From Syntrophorhabdaceae bacterium PtaU1.Bin034 (GTDB taxonomy: Bacteria > Desulfobacterota_G > Syntrophorhabdia > Syntrophorhabdales > WCHB1-27): a DNA stretch of 26,616 nt. The DNA lies in the NCBI GenBank assembly GCA_002067405.1, contig MVRP01000044.1, positions 1 to 26,616 of the forward strand, in the 5' to 3' direction. Below are positions 1-9,485 of this stretch, one piece after another. The notes under the pieces are model-generated. The model was not told the DNA's origin. It searched no databases and saw nothing but the letters and a program-made list of their open reading frames with translations. The position numbers and the translations under genes are program-made. The stretch's first letter is position 1, and each line of letters begins with the position of its first letter.

Positions 1-28
1 AAATAAAAGCTTTCTGAGGGAGGCCATT

Positions 29-427
29 TTGGAAAAGAGAATTAAAGTGCTGATCGGGAAACCGGGCCTGGACGGCCACGACAGGGGTGCCAAGGTAGTG
101 GCTCAGGCACTTAAGGATGCCGGTATGGAAGTGGTTTATACCGGCCTTCATCGGACCGTAGATCAGATTGTCCGCACGGCGATTCAAGAGGATGTTGATG
201 TAATAGGGCTTTCGATCATGAGCGGTGCACATATACCTCTTACCGCAAAGCTTATGCAAAAAGTGCGTGAGCAGGGTATCGAAGACAAGATGGTGGTCGT
301 GGGTGGGGTAATCCCGAGCAGGGATATCCCGAAGCTGAAAGAGATCGGTGTTGCCGGAATTTTCCCGGGCGGTGCCTCTTTTGATGACATTGTGACTTTT
401 CTGAAAGAAAATGTGCGCGGTTCGTGA
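29..427 (+). CDS. B12-binding small subunit of acyl-CoA (methylmalonyl-CoA-type) mutase
   Basis: This 132-residue protein is the stand-alone cobalamin-binding domain of a two-gene acyl-CoA mutase. It would supply the adenosylcobalamin radical to the TIM-barrel subunit encoded just downstream. The base-off/His-on signature DxHxxG is present as D15-G-H17-D-R-G20, with His17 as the expected lower axial cobalt ligand. Later family motifs, GLSIMSGAH near residue 60 and VVVGG near residue 90, are also present. The start is TTG at 29, placed about 5 bases after a GAGGGAGG ribosome site; no ATG fits. The protein has the usual length for this subunit. The gene order is small subunit first, then large subunit after a 56-base gap. 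The family assignment is firm; the exact substrate is not set by this domain. Confidence 0.93.
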   Translation: MEKRIKVLIGKPGLDGHDRGAKVVAQALKDAGMEVVYTGLHRTVDQIVRTAIQEDVDVIGLSIMSGAHIPLTAKLMQKVREQGIEDKMVVVGGVIPSRDIPKLKEIGVAGIFPGGASFDDIVTFLKENVRGS

Positions 428-483
428 TCGGCTTCACGTTTCTTTGTTTGTGTCATATAAACGCGCCAATAAAGGAGTAACCA

Positions 484-2112
484 ATGGGAGTTGCCAAATA
501 TACCAAGGATAAAAAAGGCCGGATTACAGAGGTGAAATACCCGTCTGGCATAAACGTGAAAACCGTGTATGGGCCGGAGGATTTGGAGCGGATAGGGTTT
601 TCGTATGACAAGGACCTTGCTCAGCCAGGCGACTACCCCTTTACAAGGGGCATACATCCTGAAGGGTACAGGAGCAGGGCATTTACGATGCGGCAATATT
701 CGGGATTCGGCACCGCTGCCGAAACGAACGAACGTTTCAAGCTCCTCATCTCCCACGGCCAGACAGGCTTGAATGTTGCCTTCGATTTACCCACTCAGAT
801 GGGCTATGACTCCGATGACCCTGTGGCGGAAGGCGAGGTGGGAAGGGTGGGGATGGCGATCGACAGCCTTCGTGACTTCGAGATTGCCTTTGAAGGCATC
901 GATTTGGCAAGAATTGGCGCGGGCCTTACCGTCAACGCAGTGGCCTCCATTATTCTGGCTATGTACCAGGCCACGGCGGAAAAATACGGGTTTCCCGCTG
1001 ATGTGATATCAGCGACCCCACAGAACGACATACTCAAAGAAATGATAGGACGAGGGGCCTGGATCTTCCCGGTGGACCCCGCAGTCAAGCTGATCGGCGA
1101 TACCATTGAACATTCGATCAAGACTATGCCGAAGACGAATCCGGTAAGTATCAGCGGCTACCATATACGCGAATCAGGTGCGACGGCCGCCCAGGAAATG
1201 GCGTATGCCATTCTCATCGCAAACGCATATATCGATAACGTTCGGGATCGGGGATACGACGTGGACGACTTTGTCGGCCGGTTCTCGTTCAATATGAACA
1301 TATACGGCAACATCTGGGAAACGGCGGCAAAGTACAGGGCGGGAAGAAAGCTCTGGGCCAGGAACCTGAAAGAAAAGTATGGCGTGAAGAAGCCCCAGAA
1401 CATGATGCTGCGCGGCATGTTCGGCGGCGGAGGGTACGGTCTTACCAAGGCCCAGCCCGAGAACAACATCATGCGAGGCGCATATTACGGACTGGCAGCC
1501 GCACTTTCCGGGGCGCAAAGTACGGGGCTCTGCAGTTTTGACGAGGCCTATACCATACCTACGCCTCGCGCCGCCATCTTATCACTCCGCACTTTACAAC
1601 TCCTGATGGATGAGATAGGACTCCGCGACACGGTTGACCCGCTCGCCGGAAGTTATTTCATCGAAACGATCACAAAAGAGATGGAGCAAAAGATTGAAGA
1701 GGAGATGGCCAAGGTCGAACAGGCCGGAGGGATCATCAAGGCAGTCACCTCCGGTTACGCCCAAAGAACGGTGGCCCGCCAGGCCTATGCTTTTGAAAAA
1801 GGCATACAGACCGGGGAACTGCTCAAGGTGGGCGTAAACATATATACCGAGGGCGAGGAAATGGAAGTCGAGCTTCACGAGTACAATGCCGAATCGGCAG
1901 AGAGACAGATTGAAAATCTGCGTACTCTTAAGAACGAGAGGAATGGCCGTGAAGTAGCAAGGACGCTTTCCGAATTGGAACAGGCAACAAAAGCAGGCAA
2001 AAACGTTATGCCTTACCTCGTCGACTGTTGTAAGGCTTATGCCACCCTGGGAGAAATGACACGGGTGTTCAGAGACGTGTACGGAGAGTTTCAAGAACCA
2101 TCGATCCTGTGA
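484..2112 (+). CDS. Acyl-CoA mutase large subunit (methylmalonyl-CoA mutase N-terminal type)
   Basis: This 542-residue protein is the substrate-binding TIM-barrel subunit of a B12-dependent carbon-skeleton mutase, and the B12 domain is on the preceding gene. Family motifs include YPFTRG (51-56), TMRQYSGFGTA (68-78), QTGLNVAFDLPTQMGYDSDD (93-112) and QNDILKE (180-186). Aligned by eye to Propionibacterium methylmalonyl-CoA mutase, Tyr72 matches Tyr89, Arg190 matches the carboxylate-binding Arg207, and His227 matches His244. This favours a substrate with a free carboxylate over isobutyryl-CoA or 2-hydroxyisobutyryl-CoA. The pocket positions of Tyr75, Thr77 and Met78 are instead His58, Glu60 and Gly61, so a substrate somewhat different from methylmalonyl-CoA is possible. 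An AAAGGAG site precedes the ATG. The MeaB chaperone gene at 11269 belongs to the same cluster. Confidence 0.92.
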   Translation: MGVAKYTKDKKGRITEVKYPSGINVKTVYGPEDLERIGFSYDKDLAQPGDYPFTRGIHPEGYRSRAFTMRQYSGFGTAAETNERFKLLISHGQTGLNVAFDLPTQMGYDSDDPVAEGEVGRVGMAIDSLRDFEIAFEGIDLARIGAGLTVNAVASIILAMYQATAEKYGFPADVISATPQNDILKEMIGRGAWIFPVDPAVKLIGDTIEHSIKTMPKTNPVSISGYHIRESGATAAQEMAYAILIANAYIDNVRDRGYDVDDFVGRFSFNMNIYGNIWETAAKYRAGRKLWARNLKEKYGVKKPQNMMLRGMFGGGGYGLTKAQPENNIMRGAYYGLAAALSGAQSTGLCSFDEAYTIPTPRAAILSLRTLQLLMDEIGLRDTVDPLAGSYFIETITKEMEQKIEEEMAKVEQAGGIIKAVTSGYAQRTVARQAYAFEKGIQTGELLKVGVNIYTEGEEMEVELHEYNAESAERQIENLRTLKNERNGREVARTLSELEQATKAGKNVMPYLVDCCKAYATLGEMTRVFRDVYGEFQEPSIL

Positions 2113-2214
2113 GGAGGAAGAGAGACGTTTCTTTAGTATTGGGACCCGAATAAGAGGCTTGAATAGTAGAAACCTTACAAGAGTCTTTTAGAGCACAAAC
2201 AAGGAGAGTGAGTT

Positions 2215-3231
2215 ATGAAAGTAACGGGTAGTAAGTGTGTGATCGGAATCGTTCTTTTGATGTTTTTTGCTGTCGGCTTTCTTCCCGCAGATGCCCAGGC
2301 GACAAAAATGGTGGTGAAAATGGTCGGAACGCTGCCGCCCCAGCACCATTTAACCAAAGCCCTGGAGATGTACAAGCAGATAGTCGAGAAGAAAGCAGGG
2401 GATCGAGTGACAGTGCAGCTCTATCCCTCGCAACAGCTATACAGCGATAAGGACCTGGTAATGGTCCTGCCCAAGGGCGCCGTCGAGGCTGCCATATTAA
2501 ATCCTGACCTGTGGTCCGGGCTAGTACCTTCCCAGGGTATCTTCTATTTTTCCTGCTATTACCCGAGCAGGGAGAAGTATTTCAAGCTCTTTGACACTGA
2601 AGCTTTTGACATCGTTGCTCGTGACTTCGAAAGCAAAGGTGTCAAGATTTTGAGCCAGATCGAGTATGGTTCCCAGACCGGCATTATGAAGAAGCCCATC
2701 AGGAAGATGGAGGATATGAAAAACTTGAGGATAAGGGCTCAAGGCGAATACATAGCGGTTTTCCTTAAAGCCATGGGAGCTGCGCCTGTAGTTACAAGCT
2801 CTTCCGAGGTGTATCTCATGCTTCAAAGAGGCACGATCGATGGCGCCTGGTCGGGACCCAGCACTTTTGTCGACAGAAAATGGTACGAGGTAACAAAATA
2901 TTTTCTGGATACGGACACCGGTGTTTCCTCTACCTTTCTCCTCGGCTTTAACCTTGCGTTCTGGAAAAAGCTTCCTCCCGATCTGCAGAAAATCTTCTCT
3001 GATGCCGCTATTGAAGTCCAGAACTGGACGCGACAGTATTCATATGAAGCGGATATGAATTACAGGAAGATCCTCAAGGCGAAAGGTCTCACCGCTACGT
3101 CACTCGACGCGAAGGAATGGAAAAGATGGCACGACAAAATAGCACCGGAGATGGAGGCCACCTACAAGAAAGCGGTGGGTGCGGAAAAGGGACAGAAGAT
3201 CATAGATATCGTAAGGAAGAACTGCTTATAA
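2215..3231 (+). CDS. TRAP transporter periplasmic solute-binding protein (DctP family)
   Basis: This 338-residue protein is an extracytoplasmic solute receptor that captures an organic acid and delivers it to the TRAP permease encoded next. An N-terminal signal peptide (basic MKVTGSK, a hydrophobic core to about residue 22, then PADAQA) indicates export. The mature part has the DctP pattern: a GTLPPQHHLTKALE-like first strand and helix, the NLRIRAQGEY segment whose Arg normally pairs with the substrate carboxylate, and a late SEVYLMLQRGTIDGAWSG segment. A strong AAGGAGAG site lies upstream of the ATG. It follows the mutase genes by about 100 bases. The TRAP family mostly carries C4-dicarboxylates and other carboxylates, so the cluster substrate is probably an organic acid; the identity cannot be read from the sequence. 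Confidence 0.92.
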   Translation: MKVTGSKCVIGIVLLMFFAVGFLPADAQATKMVVKMVGTLPPQHHLTKALEMYKQIVEKKAGDRVTVQLYPSQQLYSDKDLVMVLPKGAVEAAILNPDLWSGLVPSQGIFYFSCYYPSREKYFKLFDTEAFDIVARDFESKGVKILSQIEYGSQTGIMKKPIRKMEDMKNLRIRAQGEYIAVFLKAMGAAPVVTSSSEVYLMLQRGTIDGAWSGPSTFVDRKWYEVTKYFLDTDTGVSSTFLLGFNLAFWKKLPPDLQKIFSDAAIEVQNWTRQYSYEADMNYRKILKAKGLTATSLDAKEWKRWHDKIAPEMEATYKKAVGAEKGQKIIDIVRKNCL

Positions 3232-3291
3232 GCTCGGCTATAGAGCTTCGGACAACGTTTTCGAGCCCGCGGCGGGTTGAGGAGGTTGAAA

Positions 3292-5226
3292 ATGGCCGAC
3301 ATACAAACAAACGATTCCACGGCTAAACGCAGCATCATTGTTCGGCTGCTTGATGTGCTGTTTGTCGCCTGCGGATGGATGGGGAGCATACTCATCCCCA
3401 CGGCCGCGCTTTGCATCACCTATGAAGTAATCATGCGTTATCTCTTCAACTCGCCGACGGTTTGGGTGTCGGAAGTCACCATCTATCTGGTCATGGCTGC
3501 AACTTTTCTTTCCCTTGCCTTTGCGATGAAAGAGAAGGCCCATGTCAATGTCGATTTCATAATCAACAAGCTGTCAGGCAAGAGCCTTCTTAACTTGAAA
3601 CTCCTTGGGCTTTTTCTGGGCCTGCTGTATTCCGGGATTCTCGTCTATCAGGGGAGTTCCTGGGTGTACGACGCCTACAAGAACTGGGAACTTGCCGGGA
3701 TGATTCTGAAGGTACCTAAGTTCATCCCCGAGTTCTTCATCCCTTTCGGTAGCGCGCTCCTTTTTATTCGTCTCCTTATTGAGAGCAAGGATACCCTGGC
3801 GCGGCTCTTCAATCCCTCCTTGAGCGGGGTGCTCCGGCCCGGCGCGGGGGGAATACCGAGTTTCGTTTCGAGCACGAAGATCACGGTATTTTTTGTCGCC
3901 ATACTACTGGCCGGGATTATACTGCTGCAAGGACATACTCACCTGGGGCTCGCACTCCTTTTCTTCGGTCTTCTTTTTTGCGGCACACCCGTCGCCTTTG
4001 CTTTAGGTCTTTTTGGAGTATTCGGTTTTGTATTTCTTTACGGCGGATCATCAATGCTCGTGCGTCTGCCGATCGTTGCTTACTCGACCATGGATTCGAC
4101 TGTTCAGGTCGCCCTCCCCCTCTTTATTCTCACCAGCAGCGTGCTCAGGTACGGGGACGTTGGAGGAAGAATATACAGGTTCGCAAATGTGCTGGTTCGT
4201 CATCTTCCCGGCGGCTTAGGAGTGGCATCGGTCATTTTCTGCGGGCTCTTTGCTGCCATGACAGGTTCGAGCGTGGCTGTTGCCGCTACGGTAAGCCTTA
4301 TTGCTCTACCAGAGATGCTCTCAAGGGGCTACGACAAGAAACTCTGTATAGGCCTGCTCGCTGCAGGAGGCACTCTGGGCATCCTTTTCCCTCCGAGCCT
4401 GCCGCTGATGCTCTACGCCTCAATGACCAACGAGTCGATGGGCGATCTTTTCATGGGCACCCTTATCCCGGGCATTATACTCTCGCTCGGCTTCTGCGTG
4501 TTCATGATGATCGTGGGAGCCCGCAACAAAAACATAGCGAGGGAGAAAAGAGCGGGTTTTAGAGAGATATTGGAAGCAACAAAAGTTGCTTCGGGCGGGC
4601 TTGTCACTATTCTTATAATCATCGGCGGTATCTATAGCGGCGTGTTTACCCCTACCGAATCAGGCGGCGTGGCTGCCATCTATACGATACTGCTGTGCGC
4701 GTTTATCTATCGGACCCTCACGCTGAAGAAACTCGTTCAAGCCTTGATGGATACTATGAGATTCACCGCGATGATCATGTTCATCATCATCGGCGCCAAT
4801 ATTACCGGTCAGGTAATTGCATTGAGCCAGATTCCCCAGGATATTCTCAGCTTCGTCGCATCGAGCGGTTTTCCGAAATGGGCAGTTATTATCTGCATCA
4901 ATATTTTCCTGATCTTTATGGGCGGCCCGCTCGAGGCAGTCACGATCCTGGTAATCACGCTGCCCATACTTTATCCCCTCGTGACCGGTCTCGGGTTCAG
5001 CGGGATATGGTTTGCGGTAATCATGGTCATTAATATGGAACTGGCTCTCATATCTCCGCCTGAAGGCTTGAATCTTTTCGTACTTCAAGACCTTGCAAAG
5101 GCTACCGCTGCTGAAGTTACCAGAGGTGTGATACCTTTTCTCGTCATTATCGCCCTCTTCCTGATTCTTATCGCTCTTTTTCCTCAGTTGACGATGTGGC
5201 TGCCAACAGTGCTAAAGCCTGGATAA
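3292..5226 (+). CDS. TRAP transporter fused small and large permease (DctQM)
   Basis: This 644-residue inner-membrane permease has both TRAP membrane components in one chain. Residues of roughly 15-170 form the four-helix DctQ part, with the typical VMRYLFNSPTVWVSEVTIYL-like stretch. A linker follows, then a DctM part of about 450 residues from about 195, with motifs such as GTPVAFALG, GGRIYRFA, TGSSVAVAATVS and GTLGILFPPSLPLMLYA. It would use the sodium or proton gradient to import the ligand bound by the preceding DctP protein. ATG at 3292 is preferred because GAGGAGGT lies 5 bases upstream; a TTG at 3277 in the same frame would include that site. Fused QM forms are common in the family. 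Confidence 0.93.
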   Translation: MADIQTNDSTAKRSIIVRLLDVLFVACGWMGSILIPTAALCITYEVIMRYLFNSPTVWVSEVTIYLVMAATFLSLAFAMKEKAHVNVDFIINKLSGKSLLNLKLLGLFLGLLYSGILVYQGSSWVYDAYKNWELAGMILKVPKFIPEFFIPFGSALLFIRLLIESKDTLARLFNPSLSGVLRPGAGGIPSFVSSTKITVFFVAILLAGIILLQGHTHLGLALLFFGLLFCGTPVAFALGLFGVFGFVFLYGGSSMLVRLPIVAYSTMDSTVQVALPLFILTSSVLRYGDVGGRIYRFANVLVRHLPGGLGVASVIFCGLFAAMTGSSVAVAATVSLIALPEMLSRGYDKKLCIGLLAAGGTLGILFPPSLPLMLYASMTNESMGDLFMGTLIPGIILSLGFCVFMMIVGARNKNIAREKRAGFREILEATKVASGGLVTILIIIGGIYSGVFTPTESGGVAAIYTILLCAFIYRTLTLKKLVQALMDTMRFTAMIMFIIIGANITGQVIALSQIPQDILSFVASSGFPKWAVIICINIFLIFMGGPLEAVTILVITLPILYPLVTGLGFSGIWFAVIMVINMELALISPPEGLNLFVLQDLAKATAAEVTRGVIPFLVIIALFLILIALFPQLTMWLPTVLKPG

Positions 5227-5341
5227 GAAAAGAAACAGCAGTGTGATATTGATGGTCTGACCATGCTGCGGGGTGACCAGGCTAACCCGGCTGCTTGGAT
5301 GTCCGAAAACAGCGTAAATCAAAGGAACTAGGAGACAACAT
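5227..5341 (+). other. Intergenic leader between dctQM and acyl-CoA ligase
   Basis: This 115-base gap contains several short complementary stretches, for example GGTC/GACC around 5252-5261, GGGT near 5270 against ACCC near 5286, and CAGCA near 5236 against TGCTG near 5263. No T-run follows a stable stem, so no terminator is called. The gap could simply be a spacer with the ligase ribosome site AGGAG just before the ATG at 5342. No small reading frame with a good ribosome site was found in it. Confidence 0.3.
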
Positions 5342-6895
5342 ATGAACGCGAACAATGTAAACATCGGCCAGTGGGTAACGAAATGGGCTTCTTTGAATCC
5401 CGGGAAACCGGCCATTATCTACGAAGGTAACACATTTACGTACAAGGACCTCAACGAACGGATCAATCGGACAGCACACATGCTGCAGCGGATAGGCATC
5501 GGTAAAGGAGACCGGGTAGGTGTGTTGATGTACAACACGTATCAACTGGTTGAGATCTTTTTTGCACTCGCAAAGATCGGCGCCATCCTGGTGCCGCTCA
5601 ATACCCGATTTGTCAGTGCGGAGCTTGACTATATCATTAAGGACAGCGGTTTGAAGGCACTTGCTTTTGGAGAAGCGTTTATTGGAGTGCTGGAGCCGTT
5701 GAGCAGGACGCTTCCCATCGAAAAAGAGTGCTATCTGTGCCTGGGGAAGCCTCCGGCATGGGCAAAAAGCTACGAGGACTCACTCACGGCCGAACAGTCG
5801 GTGAAAGAACCTCTTGCGGAGGAACCGGCGGGCGGCGAGGACCCCATAATCATTATGTACACATCGGGAACGACAGGTGCTCCTAAAGGTGCGATCCTTT
5901 CGCATAGAAAGACGTTTTTTAACGCCCTTAACGCAAATATCTATTACGGGATTACACCATCGGACATTATGCTCGCCCCGAGACCGATGTTCCATTCAGG
6001 CGGATTGCTGGTTGAACTCTGCCCGATGATATACAAGGGCGGAACCCTGATAATGAAGGGACGGTTCAGTCCCGAGGAAATTCTGATACACGTCGAGAAA
6101 TACAAGGCGACTATTTTGGAGATTGCCGCTACTGTGCTGCGCTTCATTCTCGAACAGTGCGACATCAGCAAGTACGACCTCAGCTCTCTGAGGGTCTGTT
6201 ACACGGGGGGAGAGCGTGTGCCCCCGGCGCTCCTTGAGGATTATGCAAACATCGGGATCACGGTTTCTCAAATATACGGCCAGACTGAGACATCCACTTT
6301 GACGTGGCTTGCACCGAAAGATGCAGTCCGGAAAAGGGGCTCCGTCGGTAAGCCGGTATTCCATGGCGACGTGAGGATTGTGGACAAGGATGGCAATCAG
6401 GTACGGCCCGGCGAAATCGGCGAAATCGTGGTCTCGGGATTTATTCCGATGAATGGGTACTGGGGCAAGCCGGAACTTACCGAAGGCACAATCGTCAACG
6501 GCTGGCTGCACACAGGGGACCTCGCTAAAATGGACGATGAAGGTTTCTTCTACATAGTCGACCGCGAGAAGGACATGTACATCAGCGGCGGAGAAAACGT
6601 GTATCCTGCAGAGATCGAAAAGGTCTTTCTTGATAACCGCAAGATCCTCAATGTGGGTGTATGCGGCATCCCTGATAAAAAATGGGGAGAGGTAGGGCTG
6701 GCCTGCATCATACTCAAGGACGGCGAAACAATGACTGAAGAGGAAGCGATCGCCTTTTGCGACGATAAACTCGCACGGTACAAAATCCCGAAGGTAGTTC
6801 GCTTTGTGAAGGAACTGCCTATTAACGCAGCACAGAAGATTATCAGGAAAAAGCTGAAAGAGGAGTATCTTCAAACATTGGGGGCCGGTGCATAG
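5342..6895 (+). CDS. AMP-forming acyl-CoA synthetase / ligase
   Basis: This 517-residue class I adenylate-forming enzyme converts a carboxylic acid plus ATP and CoA to acyl-CoA, AMP and pyrophosphate in the cytoplasm. The phosphate-binding loop YTSGTTGAPKG is at 173-183, the adenine-site motif YGQTET at 312-317, the ribose-binding TGD at 391-393, and the hinge DREKDMYISGGENVYP at 407-422. The C-terminal lysine is at 499, within INAAQKIIRK, where PRTASGKILR-like motifs are more usual. AGGAG precedes the ATG. Its place after a TRAP importer suggests that it activates the imported acid. Fatty-acid, aromatic and dicarboxylate ligases all share these motifs, so the substrate is open. Confidence 0.92.
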   Translation: MNANNVNIGQWVTKWASLNPGKPAIIYEGNTFTYKDLNERINRTAHMLQRIGIGKGDRVGVLMYNTYQLVEIFFALAKIGAILVPLNTRFVSAELDYIIKDSGLKALAFGEAFIGVLEPLSRTLPIEKECYLCLGKPPAWAKSYEDSLTAEQSVKEPLAEEPAGGEDPIIIMYTSGTTGAPKGAILSHRKTFFNALNANIYYGITPSDIMLAPRPMFHSGGLLVELCPMIYKGGTLIMKGRFSPEEILIHVEKYKATILEIAATVLRFILEQCDISKYDLSSLRVCYTGGERVPPALLEDYANIGITVSQIYGQTETSTLTWLAPKDAVRKRGSVGKPVFHGDVRIVDKDGNQVRPGEIGEIVVSGFIPMNGYWGKPELTEGTIVNGWLHTGDLAKMDDEGFFYIVDREKDMYISGGENVYPAEIEKVFLDNRKILNVGVCGIPDKKWGEVGLACIILKDGETMTEEEAIAFCDDKLARYKIPKVVRFVKELPINAAQKIIRKKLKEEYLQTLGAGA

Positions 6896-6897
6896 CC

Positions 6898-8262
6898 ATG
6901 GGGCATACGGAACAGCTTGCCCGGTTCATCTCTGATTGCACCTACGCGGGGTTGCCCCATGACGTGGTCGCTGCGACCAAGCGATGTTTTCTCGATTGGA
7001 TAGGCGTCACGCTCGGGGCGACAGGCGACGAGGCCGTGAAGATCCTTCTCGGCATAGTGCGGGACCACGGAGGTAAAAGACAGGCGTCCATTTTCGGCTC
7101 ACGGGTGAAGACGAGCATGCTTCAGGCTGCACTCGTCAACGGGACCATGTCCCATGCGCTCGACTATGACGACGCTCACAACATCATAAGAACCCATCCG
7201 AGCGCCCCGCTCGTTCCCGCATTGTTTGCCGCGGCGGAACACCTCCGGCTTTCCGGCAAGGAATTGATAACAGCGTTTGTGGCCGGGTATGAAACCACGG
7301 TACGGGTAGGGTATGCCCTTGGAAAGGAATACTACGAACGAGGCTGGCACGCGACCTCCGTGCTCGGCCGCCTCGGAGCCGCGGCAGGAACCGCAAGACT
7401 TTTTCGACTCCCTCCTGACAAAACCGCCGTTGCGCTGGGTCTTGCGGCTACCCAGGCCGGCGGTGTTCGGGACGTTTTTGGCACAATGGGAAAAGCCTTC
7501 CACGCAGGCAAGGCGGCGGCCGACGGTCTCTTCGGCGCTCTCCTCGCACGAGAGGGCTTCACAACGGCCGGGGATATGCTTGACGAGAAAAGCGGCTTCT
7601 CGCAGGTTTTCAGCCGCGAGTACAGCCCGGAGTCTATCGTTAAGGGCCTGGGGGTGGAGTACGCGCTTGGAGAGGTAAATTTCAAGCCGTATGCAGCGTG
7701 CCTGCTTGTTCACCCGGTTATTGATGCGGTACTTGCAATCCGGGACAGCCACCACCCGGACCACGGTCAGGTTGAGAAGATCGATATACGGGTAGCGCCT
7801 CTCAACCTCAGGGTAACTGGTGATTCTGATCCGCAGACGGCCTTCCAAGCGAAGTTCAGTCTGCCCATGGCGGCTGCCATGGCCTTGGTCTTCGGCGATG
7901 CCAATGACAGCCTGTTCACTACTTCCGTAGTGCATGACCCCTCTGTGCGCGCGGTGATGGGCAAAGTACGGGCAGCTTCAGATGAATCGATGGCCGAAAA
8001 CGAAGCCGTTGTGAGTGTCGTGATGAATGACGGGCAGCAATATTCGAGCCATATAACGGCGCCGAAAGGGAATCCCGGGAATCCCATGACTTTCGTTGAG
8101 CTCGCGTCAAAGGCGCGTGACCTTTCAACCAAGGTGCTGGCTCCAGAGGTGGCGGAGCGTGTGATCGATACCGTGGCGAGCCTGGAAAAGCTTGAAAATA
8201 CCGCGAAACTCGTCCGGCTCTGCTGTCCGGTTGATGGACAGCGCGGGAACGGTTCGAGATGA
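6898..8262 (+). CDS. MmgE/PrpD family protein
   Basis: This 454-residue protein belongs to the family of 2-methylcitrate dehydratase (PrpD), cis-aconitate decarboxylase and iminodisuccinate epimerase, enzymes of small di- and tricarboxylic acids. The family motif SHALDYDDAH is at 85-94, followed by HPSAPLVPALFA. A GWHATSVLGRLGAAAG-like stretch and a GEVNFKPYAACLLVHPVIDA-like stretch follow at the expected places. The ATG lies 2 bases after the ligase stop, which indicates translational coupling. The ORF overlaps the following MFS gene by 4 bases (ATGA). Catabolic clusters often carry a member acting on a carboxylated intermediate. Here it suggests a dehydratase, decarboxylase or epimerase step, but members are too diverse to name one. 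Confidence 0.9.
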   Translation: MGHTEQLARFISDCTYAGLPHDVVAATKRCFLDWIGVTLGATGDEAVKILLGIVRDHGGKRQASIFGSRVKTSMLQAALVNGTMSHALDYDDAHNIIRTHPSAPLVPALFAAAEHLRLSGKELITAFVAGYETTVRVGYALGKEYYERGWHATSVLGRLGAAAGTARLFRLPPDKTAVALGLAATQAGGVRDVFGTMGKAFHAGKAAADGLFGALLAREGFTTAGDMLDEKSGFSQVFSREYSPESIVKGLGVEYALGEVNFKPYAACLLVHPVIDAVLAIRDSHHPDHGQVEKIDIRVAPLNLRVTGDSDPQTAFQAKFSLPMAAAMALVFGDANDSLFTTSVVHDPSVRAVMGKVRAASDESMAENEAVVSVVMNDGQQYSSHITAPKGNPGNPMTFVELASKARDLSTKVLAPEVAERVIDTVASLEKLENTAKLVRLCCPVDGQRGNGSR

Positions 8263-9485
8263 GATTGCGATATCAGTGGGTGATCGTGGCAGTAGTATGG
8301 ACTTCCCATACCATTTATTACTTTAACTACATGGCCTTGGGTACGCTGGCGCCTCTGATCAAATCTGACCTGGGTCTCAGCTCGGCCCGTATCGGGCTTC
8401 TGACGAGCGCCGTCAGTATAGGGTCGATGGTATTCCAGATACCGGCAGGCATATTCTCCGACCGTCTCGGTGCGCGATGGGTAATGGCAATGGGCCTCGC
8501 ACTGGTGGGAATCTCGTCAATCCTTATCTCGTCGGTGTCATCCTATGTAGTTATTTTTCTCCTGCTTGTGGCACTTGGCGCCGGCATTAGCGCTAACCAG
8601 ACTCCTGGCAGCAAGGCCATTATCATGTGGTTCACCGCAAGCGGAAGGGCCACGGCAATGGGCATAAAACAGACCGGCGTTACAGTAGGCGGTATGCTCG
8701 CATCCTTCTTTCTTCCGTTACTTGCACTCAGCACCCAATCGTGGCGTTATCCATGCATAATCGCAGGCGCTGCATCCCTGATTGGGGCAGTGATCCTGAT
8801 TCTTATCTATCGCGATCCCGGAGAGGAAACCTTTCACGCGTCTATTATTGTCGGCAGTTATGCCGACGGTCTACGAAGCCTCTTGCGCAACAGGGATTTC
8901 CTGCTTGTGTGCATGGCCGGCGCGTTGTTGATGGCGAACCAGTTCGCTTTTTGTGCCTATTTTGTCCTGTATGCCTCGACAGCTCTGCGCTTTCCTCTCA
9001 CAGAGTGCGGAATATTGCTCGCCATTTCATTTCTGGCCGGTGCTCTGGGAAGAGTTGGCTGGAGCGTTGCAAGCGACTATCTCTTCAAAGGCCGGCGAAA
9101 CGGAGTGCTCGCTTTTGTCTGCGTGGTGTGCGTCTTGGTGTGTTGCGGGATAGGATTGCTCCCCGTAGGAGCCCCGCTCGCGTTCGTCTATATCGCGGCT
9201 ATCATATTCGGTTTAACGGGGCTCGGCTGGAACGCCTTGTATCTCACGCGCGTAGGGGAGATGCAGGGAAAAGAGCTGGCCGGGACAGCGACCGGCGTTT
9301 CTTTTGTATTGTGCAACATTGGCGCGGTTCTGGGGCCTCCGCTATTTGGCAGTCTCGTCGACTTAACCCACGGTTACACGATCCCATGGTTTTTTCTTGC
9401 ATCGTGCATGGCGACAGTCGCGCTGTTGACCGTGGTCCAAAAGAAGAGCGGCATGAACCAAGGCAGAGAGGTGGAGTGTGCTTGA
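8259..9485 (+). CDS. Major facilitator superfamily transporter
   Basis: This 408-residue protein has about 12 hydrophobic helices. The MFS loop 2-3 signature GIFSDRLGARWVMAMG lies around residues 64-79, and a weaker counterpart (GRVGWSVASDYLFKGRR) occurs in the second half. Its start overlaps the preceding stop as ATGA, so it is probably translated together with the MmgE/PrpD gene. The overall look resembles the organic-anion symporter branch (oxalate/formate or ACS-like). It could be a second route for uptake of the cluster substrate or for export of a product or a counter-ion. The substrate is inference only. Confidence 0.88.
   Translation: MRLRYQWVIVAVVWTSHTIYYFNYMALGTLAPLIKSDLGLSSARIGLLTSAVSIGSMVFQIPAGIFSDRLGARWVMAMGLALVGISSILISSVSSYVVIFLLLVALGAGISANQTPGSKAIIMWFTASGRATAMGIKQTGVTVGGMLASFFLPLLALSTQSWRYPCIIAGAASLIGAVILILIYRDPGEETFHASIIVGSYADGLRSLLRNRDFLLVCMAGALLMANQFAFCAYFVLYASTALRFPLTECGILLAISFLAGALGRVGWSVASDYLFKGRRNGVLAFVCVVCVLVCCGIGLLPVGAPLAFVYIAAIIFGLTGLGWNALYLTRVGEMQGKELAGTATGVSFVLCNIGAVLGPPLFGSLVDLTHGYTIPWFFLASCMATVALLTVVQKKSGMNQGREVECA

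Noticed and set aside
5996..6874. 292-codon minus-strand frame inside the acyl-CoA ligase gene
   Set aside because: The plus strand carries all ligase motifs; the minus frame has no domain and no ribosome site.
7099..7935. 278-codon minus-strand frame inside the MmgE/PrpD gene
   Set aside because: It is an antisense shadow of a clear family member on the plus strand.
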